A stretch of 64,000 nt of DNA, taken from positions 41,824,263 through 41,888,262 of the forward strand of contig OY744522.1 in NCBI GenBank assembly GCA_963556195.1, in the 5' to 3' direction. How positions within the stretch are numbered: the stretch's first letter is position 1; every line of letters begins with the position of its first letter. The position numbers and the translations under genes were made by a program. The notes under the pieces were generated by a model that did not search any database, had not been told where the DNA came from, and saw nothing but the letters and a program-made list of their open reading frames with translations. The stretch comes from Sepiola atlantica (taxonomy: Eukaryota > Mollusca > Cephalopoda > Sepiida > Sepiolidae). Positions 57,246 to 64,000 of this stretch are shown here, piece after piece.

Positions 57246-57985
57246 AGGGTTATTTTCGAGCGATAAAGAGACAGTTTATATCGAATCGTTCGTTGTTGAA
57301 ATGAAAGTGCATCAGAAGTATTGTTCATTAGAAATGTATTTTGATCAAGGACGATAACTCAATATAATATAGGGGCGCGACACATCTGAAAATTTGAAAC
57401 TTTTCTTAGTTAGAGGTGAACACAAAATTGATCTCTCACAAGAATTGCAAAATATGGTTAAGTCTTTTCATAGGAGATTCAGAGAGGAACGTTAACCCTT
57501 AATACAATGAATCATTATAAAGAACATGAGATACATACGATTTTAGAAGAAAGTGGTGTACACAGTAGATAGATTATTGACAGAAATGTTTTCTGATTTT
57601 GGGAATGAAATAGCGCAAGCATCTAGGAAATATTGGAACTCTTCATTGTTAGAGACAAAAAAAAACAGATACACAAAGATAATCAGACTGAAATAAGCTG
57701 ATAGATAATATTTAGTTGACTTAATTTCGAGACAAAAGATTTTTTATTCGCAAAACTGTCCCCGGTTTTACTTGTCAGAATTGAATCAGCGGATAAAATA
57801 GATGATACGTCCTTATCTAACGGTTGTCGTAGAGATAATTCTTTTGTCTCTCTGAGCTGTCATCGAACACGAAATGTGTCATGGCAGAATTTCCCATGTA
57901 CGCCACGCATGACGCGTCATAAATATACAAAGTGGAGGATGAAGATAACGAATATCTTGAATGGATATAAAACAATCTGAAAAAT
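57246..57985. other. no feature recognised
   Basis: No supported ORF or repeat. Confidence 0.4.
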
Positions 57986-57987
57986 AA

Positions 57988-58015
57988 AACTATCTATCTA
58001 TCTATCTATCTATCT

Positions 58016-58090
<75 letters not shown>
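57988..58090. repeat. (TCTA)n, (CT)n, (TA)n
   Basis: Three simple repeats in succession. Confidence 0.95.
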
Positions 58091-58093
<3 letters not shown>

Positions 58094-58180
58094 TGACCAA
58101 GCTCAAATGTGTTAATAAAGTGAACATAAAATCAAGTTTTTTAAGAGTGCTCAATACCGAGTAGAGCATTTATGAAATTA

Positions 58181-58337
58181 CATAAACAATATTATAGCCT
58201 TACGTCAATAAACCAACGTTTCAATGCGTATTACCGCATCTTGTCAAAGGGAGAGTTTTTTTTAAAACTTTGACAAGATGCGATAATACACATTGAAACG
58301 TTGGTTGATTGACGTAAGGCTATACTATTCTTTATGC
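58181..58337. repeat. palindrome with ~69-bp arms
   Basis: Arms 58181-58249 and 58268-58337, spacer 18 bp. Shared TATAGCCTTACGTCAATAAA/CCAACGTTTCAATG, CGCATCTTGTCAAAG. On the strand reading ATGCGGTAATACGCATTGAA/ACG there is a perfect ATGCG/CGCAT hairpin before GAAAC, again hammerhead-like without the CUGA core. Confidence 0.8.
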
Positions 58338-58385
58338 AATTATATATATATATAATATTTATAAATACATATTAATTAATTATTA

Positions 58386-58430
58386 CCTACAAACATCGAT
58401 GTTTCATGCTTACGCAATCTTCAGTGCAGG
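58386..58430 (-). ncRNA. type I hammerhead ribozyme candidate
   Basis: On minus, 45 nt: helix I CCTGCA/TGTAGG (six pairs, one G-U); core CTGAAGA (N7 = A is allowed); helix II TGC-GTAA-GCA flanked by a T-T mismatch, loop of GNRA type; GAA; helix III ACAT/ATGT with a CG loop; cleavage triplet GUU. Length and helix I are the same as at 35366-35410 and 35721-35765, 23 kb away, which argues for one family. No tRNA boxes are recognised upstream. Its 3' side runs to TA-rich sequence at 58342. Confidence 0.75.
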
Positions 58431-60055
58431 AAGCTAATTCCTGACAGTATAAAAACATAGACGTTAATAGACGTCACAAGATGAATTGTATTACGTTAAT
58501 AATTTTAAAATATTTCATTGTTTCAATACACCATGTTATTTATTGTAGGTTTCTTGGTTGTAATGAAGATAGCTTCGAGGTTTTGGAATTTTTCAAAGTT
58601 GGTTTCAGAATGTATTATTTTATATTATTAACTAAATTTTGTCATAAATCAAATGGGGATGCAGTTATGTTTTTGTTAATGTTGGTAAATTGAGCTAGAG
58701 TTTAGAAGGTGCATGGTGGTCGGCGGGAGAGGGTAGAGGTAGTGAAACCAATGTAGCTATTAACATGATTATTATTAGTAATATTATTATTATAGATTCT
58801 CTCAAGCTGCATTTAAACTTATAAATAATATTCGTTCTTTCTAACGCTTGATAGTTTGAGGAGTTGTTATTTATTACAATATTTTAAGTGTTAAATTTAT
58901 TCTAGTAAATAATTAGTCTAATTTTCATAGTCAATCTGAGATAGGTATCGGTGTACAATATTTGTTGTGTTTTTTTTCTTAATCGAAACAAATATTTAGT
59001 TGCATTTGATTGCAATAGTATAAGTTTATATAGTTGTAGTTATGATGCTGGATATTATTATCATTTGTGGTTGTATTTGTTATATTTTTTGTCATTTATT
59101 GTATTCGTTGATCAACGATATAATTAGCGATTTGTTATTAATTAAGACTTACTTTATATTTTTTATTCAATAAATACTGCTTTTTTCTAGTGGCAGATAT
59201 TGTTTTGTACGATTAAGTCGGATGAGGTTCTTATTTGTTCTAGAAGCTCGGTTTATCTATAGATGCTGAAATTAAATGTAGAATTCTGAATGAATCGGAA
59301 GTGTAGCCAAATCCCGCCCTGCAACAAATAGCGGAAGACTGTCAGAGATTCTTAAGCGTACACAAAGATTTACAAGACGGGTTATGCATTAAAAAATACG
59401 TGAAGAACAAATTCTAAATTAGAATATTTAATTACAGTTGGATTCTTTTTCAGAATTGACAATCATACATCTACACACTTGTAAAAAGTTGGAAAAACAT
59501 ATTTGTGAAGATCTAATAAAGTCATCAGATCCACTACTAGAAATCAAATCATTTTTTAACGTAACCTTTCAAGGAATGATGTTAAAACTAAAAACGTTCG
59601 TATTCAAAAATAGAGAAAAGTAATTCGGCACAGACACAGAGAAATTTACGTCATGGGATATTCAAATAAATTAATTTTGTCGAACACTTGAAAACCTGAA
59701 AACCGAGACAAAAAAATAGTAAAACATTCAAACGAAAATATTTGAGAAGTACTTTTGTAGAGGATATGGTTGGTGTAATACGATGACATTAAAGTTAAAA
59801 GAAGACATTGTTTAAAAAAAAGAAATGTGTCCTTCCCATATTTAGCACAGATAAATCAAAGCTCGACAGACTAGAAGTCGAGGTCTTGTTGAACATTTAA
59901 TCAATGAATATTAACGACCGTCTAAAATGCATCTACGGAGATCCCGGTTTACGCCGACTACTTGACTGGGCTTAATACTGAACTTAATAATATCCCTATC
60001 TTTTACAAAGCCCGGAATTTGTTTTAGTAAAATTAAATAGAGGACATTCTTTCCA
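58431..60055. other. no gene recognised
   Basis: A/T-rich with short frames (61-70 codons) without motifs. Confidence 0.4.
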
Positions 60056-60059
60056 AAAT

Positions 60060-60246
60060 TAAACTCAATAACGCATATCTTAGAAATACTGTTGCAGAAG
60101 AGTGTTCTAATTTGCTCCGTATCAACCCCAATCGTGGGTTGTACAAGTTAGAAAGCCTACCGTCCGGAGTCAAGGTCACAGCGGCAATCACCCAACAATA
60201 AATAGACAGTAAGCTGATCGAACGTGACTTCGCGGTTGCATATTTG
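60060..60246 (+). pseudogene. Ty3/gypsy-type reverse-transcriptase fragment
   Basis: Reads NAYLRNTVAEECSNLLRINP, then NRGLYKLESLPSGVKVTAAI, TQQ, a stop, IDSKLIERDFAVAYLL. This lines up with the DAYLQI.V.EE....TINTH.GLY.F.RLPFGV and FQQ.MD..L.....AYLDD blocks of LTR-retrotransposon RTs. The YLDD aspartates are cut off because the tRNA-Ser repeat begins there (60248). No LTR, gag or integrase is visible. Confidence 0.65.
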
Positions 60247-60462
60247 CTAGTACAACTCGGCCAAGACTACCCTTTCGGTTTGGCATTCACTATTTCTATT
60301 TGAATCTTTTTAAATGTTTCTAAAAAAAGGTTAATTATATTAGATCGTCTCCGACTGACACTTGTACATCTTATTGTAACAAATGATAAACAAGGCATGT
60401 GTATTCCTATTAATTGAACACGTTGATCTTGCTATTGACCATACGTAAAATCAAAAATACCC

Positions 60463-60533
60463 ATCGTCGAACTCACGCGGGAAGACTCCAATGGACTCTT
60501 AGTCCATCACTTGTACAACTCAGCAACGACTAC
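60463..60533 (-). tRNA. tRNA-Ser-like pseudogene A
   Basis: On minus: GTCGTTGCTGAGTTGTACAA then GTGATGGACTAAGAGTCCAT. The T arm is mostly deleted (71 nt). The anticodon position reads AAG, not a Ser anticodon. Non-functional. Confidence 0.5.
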
Positions 60534-60737
60534 GTCTTCGGTATTTCAATCACAATTTCTATTTGTTTTTTTTATGTCATGAATCTTTTTAAAAGTTTAG
60601 AAATAAAAAAAATTATTATATTGAATCGTCAACCACTGGCATTAGTATCAGCGACTCTTAAACAAGGCATGTATATTCCAATTCCTGTTATTTGAACGTG
60701 TTTATTTTGCTATTGACCATACGAAAAATCCAAACGC

Positions 60738-60832
60738 ATCGTCGCCGATAGGATTCAGAACCTATGCTAGGGGACCGCAATGGATTTCTAGTCCCCTGCT
60801 TGTACCACTCGGCTACGAGTACCCTTTAGTTT
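60738..60832 (-). tRNA. tRNA-Ser-like pseudogene B (AGA)
   Basis: On minus: GTACTCGTAGCCGAGTGGTA, GGGGACTAGAAATCC (anticodon AGA), GGTTCTGAATCC with an inserted base in box B. It is overlong and the acceptor stem is mismatched. Confidence 0.55.
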
Positions 60833-61184
60833 TGCATCCACAATTTCTATTTGTTTTTTTTTTTCGTTATGGATTTTTTAAAAGGTTTATGAATAAGAAA
60901 TGACGACGAGCACTTGTATATCTTATTGTGGTAACTGATAAAAAAAGGTAATGTATATTCTGATTCCTATTAGTTGAACATGGTGATCTTGTTATTGTAT
61001 TTAATATTTGTATTTGTTTTTTTATGCCATGAATCTTTTAAAAGGTTTTTTAATCGGAAATAGTTATATTATATCGTCAACGATTGGCACATGTAAAGCG
61101 AACGTTAAATAAAGCATGTGTATTCTAATAATTATTACTTGAACACGTTAAGCTTTCTATTGACCATACGTAAAATCGAAGAGA

Positions 61185-61270
61185 ATCGTCGCCGATAGGA
61201 TTAGAACCTACGCGGGGAGACCCCCGACGGATTTCTCGTCCATCGCCTAAATCACTGTTCACACGACTAC
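61185..61270 (-). tRNA. tRNA-Ser-like pseudogene C (AGA)
   Basis: On minus: GTAGTCGTGTGAACAGTGAT (decayed D arm), GATGGACGAGAAATCC (AGA, U33 changed), GGGGGTCTCCCCGCGTAGG variable/T region nearly as in canonical tRNA-Ser. Confidence 0.6.
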
Positions 61271-61450
61271 CCTTTCGGTTTAGCATTCAACATTTCTCTT
61301 TCGCTTTTTATGTCAGAAATCTATTTAAAATGTATATAGAAAAAACAATGATATTGAATCGTAAACGACCGGCACTTGTATATATTTGTAGCGAATATTA
61401 AACAAGGCATGTGTATTCTAATTTTATGTTATTTGAAAATACAACAAAAA

Positions 61451-61532
61451 TGGCGTCTATAGATTTCGAACCTATGCGTAGAGACCCGAATGGATTTCTA
61501 ATCCATCGCCTTTATGACTCGGTCACGACTTT
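61451..61532 (-). tRNA. tRNA-Ser-like pseudogene D (AGA)
   Basis: On minus: GTCGTGACCGAGTCATAAAG, GCGATGGATTAGAAATCCAT, GGTTCGAAATC. Length about as in tRNA-Ser (82), but the acceptor ends (AGACGCC) do not pair well. Confidence 0.55.
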
Positions 61533-61727
61533 AAATTCACGATTTCTATTTCGTTTTTTTATGTTATGATTCTTTTTTTAAATTTATATATTAAAAACAA
61601 TGATATTTCATCGTCAACGATTGACACATATATCTTTGAAGTAAATGTTTAACAAAGCACATGTATTCTAATTCATATTATTTTAGAACGTTGATCTTGC
61701 TGTTGACCATACGTAAAATCGAAAATG

Positions 61728-61813
61728 CATCGTCGCCGATCAGATTCCAATTTAAGCGGGGTGACCCCAATGGATTTCAAGTACATCGCTTGTACAACTC
61801 GGCTACGACTATG
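61728..61813 (-). tRNA. tRNA-Ser-like pseudogene E (TGA)
   Basis: On minus: ATAGTCGTAGCCGAGTTGTA, GCGATGTACTTGAAATCCAT (anticodon loop gives TGA), GGGGTCACCCCGC long variable arm, a damaged box B, and acceptor CGACGAT with one mismatch. The long variable arm confirms the Ser type. Confidence 0.6.
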
Positions 61814-62034
61814 TCTTCGGTACTTCATTCACGATTTCGTGGATGTTTACGAATAGCCATACAACGAAAACGCTGAAAAAACAAATATACAACAAATAAA
61901 AGTTACCGTAGCCGATAAAACTGAATTTCCAAGTTAACTGTGACAGTTATTAATGATTATAATGCGTTAAAAGTGCTATTTTTTATAAATTGATAGTTTT
62001 AGCGTACGTGAAGTGAAAAAAAATATTAATGGCC

Positions 62035-63755
62035 GCTTCTCGTTCTAGTTCTCGTTTCGATTGTTTTTTTACTGGGACTCATAGTCAAAGCGCAATTTTT
62101 TGCATTTTTCAGCCAAGCAGAAGAACAAAACAAAACTACATTTTAAGCAAAAGGAATAAAATAATTTTCTTTTGATTTACATGTCAGTGTGCTTTTATTA
62201 CCATATTATTTTCGGTACATTTTTACTACCCATTCCCAGCGCAGTTTACCCCTTAAAAAAGTTCAAATTCTACTTTTTTTGTGCAAATACATTTAAACAA
62301 CCTAAAAAAATATCCACAAAGAAGGAATTAAAAAAAAATTAAATATTTAAGATTTTAGAGAGGGGGTTCACTTTCCTTTATAAATGTAACGTAAAATTGA
62401 GCACCCATTTTCTGGCCAGTTAGCGTCAAACGAGACATGTAACCGACTTGAGTTTTTAATAAAAACACGTAAAAATTTAGCGATTTTCGTGTTTGTTTTG
62501 GAGGGGGTGGGCAAACTTTGACTTGAGTTCCCCCCCCTAAAAAAAACCCAGAAAACTAAATTGGCTAAATTTCTACGTGTTTTTATTAAATAAATAAATA
62601 CCCCCACCCCAAATTGGCTAAATTTCTACGTGTTTATTTAATAAAAAAACCCACCCTAACTCCAGCCCTAACCCTAACTCTAACTCCAGCCCTAACCCTA
62701 ACTCTAACTCCAGCCCTAACCCTAACTCTAACTCCAGCCCTAACCCTAACTCTAACTCCAGCCCTAACCCTAACTCTAACTCCAGCCCTAACCCTAACTC
62801 TAACCCCAGCCCTAACCCTACCCCTAACCCAAGCCCTAACCCCAGCCCCAACACTAACTCTAACCCTAGCCCCAACCCTAACTCTAACCCCAGCCGTAAC
62901 CCTAACTCTAACCCCAGCCCTAACTCTAACCCCAGCCCTAACCCCAGCCCTGAACGTAAAAAAACAAACGTTGCTATGATTATGAGTCCCGGTAAAAAAA
63001 AACACACACTTGACAACGAGAACCCGAAACGAGGCTAACAAAACTAGACTGTCGACGCCATGTTTTTGCTGTAAAAATCCGTGCCCAGAATTTTTTTTTT
63101 CATGTCTAATGAAAAACCATTCATCCTACGTAAAAATAAAAACAAATGGAATAGCTAACTAGGAAAATCTCCAGTCTCGAATTAGAAACTCAAGTCGGTT
63201 ACATGTCTCGTTTAATGTTAAGTGGCCAGGAAATGGGTGCTCATTTTACGTTAAATTTATAAAGGAAAGTGATCCCCCACGCTAAAATCTTAAATATTTA
63301 ATTTTTTTTTTAATTCCATCTTTGCAGATGTTTTTTTAGGCTGTTTAAATGTATTTTCACAAAAAAAGTAGGATTTGAACTTTTTTAAGTGATAAACTGC
63401 GCTGGGAATGGATAGTAAAAAAAATACCTTATTTTCATTCGTCACACCGTAATGTTTTTTTTTCTCCTGTTGTTTCTGTAAAAAATTCCATACCCTAACC
63501 TAACCCTAAACCTAAATCTAAACCGAATCCCAATTTTTCATATTTCAGTAAAGCAAAAGAACAAAAAAAAACGCCGCTTTGATTATGACTCCCGGTAAAA
63601 AAAAAACACACCACGTGACAACTGTTGACACCATCTTTATTAAATAAACATTTTGTTGGCGAAAAATTTTTTTTTTTCATGTCTAATAAAAAGCCATTTA
63701 TCCTACGTAAACATAGAAACAAATGGAATAGATAACTAGGAAAATCTCCAGTCTG
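62035..63755. mobile_element. composite repeat around a telomere-like array
   Basis: Inverted arms 62221-62455 and 63185-63420 (shared CATTCCCAGCGCAGTTTA, AAATACATTTAAACA, CTTTCCTTTATAAAT, GAGACATGTAACCGACTTGA). Direct repeats 62958-63179 and 63567-63755 (TCCCGGTAAAAAAAA, TCATGTCTAAT, GGAAAATCTCCAGTCT). The ACTGGGACTCATAGTCAAAG segment at 62075 is the inverse of the start of those direct repeats. It interrupts the tRNA-Ser spacer sequence, which resumes at about 63870. No ORF. Confidence 0.7.
62650..62953. repeat. interstitial telomere-like array, 24-bp unit
   Basis: The unit is CCTAACCCTAAC followed by TCTAACTCCAGC, repeated six times almost perfectly, then grading into CCAGCCCTAACC variants. 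It is related to CCCTAA telomere repeats but has its own higher-order unit. A small CCTAACC patch recurs at about 63492-63530. Gly/Leu-rich frames across it are artefacts. Confidence 0.9.
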
Positions 63756-63839
63756 TACGTACATCGCATTTATTTGTTGCATATTCATTTTTTTGACTAC
63801 GTTCTACAACTTTTTTTCAACCCGACTCGCGAGTTGTAG

Positions 63840-64000
63840 GGCTATTATTAAAGATTCCCACAATTTCAATGTTTTTTTATGCCATGTATCTTTGGAAAAG
63901 TTTATAAATGAATAATAATTATATTGGATCGTCAACGACTGGCACTTGTATATCTTAGTGTGACAAATGATAAACAAAGCATGTGTATTATGAGTCTATG
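63840..64000. repeat. tRNA-Ser array spacer unit, cut by the window end
   Basis: TTTTTTTATGCCATG, ATATTGGATCGTCAACGACT, GGCACTTGTATATCTTA and ACAAAGCATGTGTATTA match the spacer between tRNA-Ser-like copies at 60280-61700. Confidence 0.65.

Larger units (their letters stand above)
60248..61813 (-). repeat. tandem array of tRNA-Ser-like units (~275-bp period)
   Basis: Five tRNA-Ser-like sequences plus a 5' half (60248-60270) on minus. Each has a conserved 5' flank (plus strand CACAATTTCTATTTG, ATGTCATGAATCTTTTTAAA) and 3' flank (TATTGACCATACGTAAAAT). Starts are spaced 275, 447, 266 and 280 bp; the 447-bp gap holds a spacer-only unit. Immediately 3' of each tRNA, minus strand ATTTTCGATTTTACG supplies T-runs that could end Pol III transcription. 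Confidence 0.75.

Noticed and set aside
62618..63041. Frames of 121-135 codons (LTLTPA, GLGLEL and RVRAGV repeats)
   Set aside because: Three-frame translation of the telomere-like array.

Overview
This window is animal nuclear DNA made almost entirely of repeats. Mollusc-type non-LTR reverse transcriptases, Penelope-like elements with GIY-YIG endonuclease, a mariner, tRNA-headed SINEs and about forty long (TA)n arrays point to a metazoan. A cephalopod or another mollusc is my best guess, by inference only. I recognise no intact host protein-coding gene. The longest open frames are low-complexity read-through of (TA)n, (GAA)n and telomere-like arrays, or decayed transposon pieces.

Layout. 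1-10 kb: a LINE tail, inverted-repeat elements around (TA)n, two inverted copies of a dispersed repeat (2933-3590 and 8985-9620), and a decayed LINE reverse transcriptase (6235-7545, minus). 10-16 kb: two different Penelope-like RTs facing each other, one followed by a readable GIY-YIG domain (12491-12736). 16-34 kb: foldback elements, (TA)n arrays, a GAT-tailed repeat in two inverted copies, near-perfect palindromes and a 1.3 kb GAA polypurine tract. 35-39 kb: tRNA-headed SINEs each followed by a hammerhead-ribozyme-like motif, an unclassified 577-bp element, a Tc1/mariner-type fragment and a U2-snRNA-headed repeat. 40-50 kb: LINE 3' fragments, two more U2-headed repeats in tandem, an old tandem duplication split by a LINE insertion, and further hammerhead-like repeats. 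51-58 kb: a 365-bp MITE, tandem copies of the 2933-type repeat, a truncated mariner, and a palindrome next to a second well-formed hammerhead. 60-64 kb: a Ty3/gypsy RT scrap, a tandem array of tRNA-Ser-like genes with a ~275-bp unit, and a composite repeat in which a telomere-like 24-bp array sits between 235-bp inverted arms.

The most interesting thread is the hammerhead signature (CUGANGA, hairpin, GAAA, tiny helix III, closing helix I). It recurs in several unrelated-looking repeats. Three copies pair well by eye: 35366-35410 plus, 38615-38654 plus and 58386-58430 minus. In at least three places it lies just downstream of a Pol III box A / box B pair, and the elements run out into (TA)n or A/T-rich tails. 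That looks like a hammerhead-bearing SINE family, with (TA)n either as tail or as insertion target. Inverted duplication around (TA)n recurs so often that it is probably a product of the same or a related mechanism.
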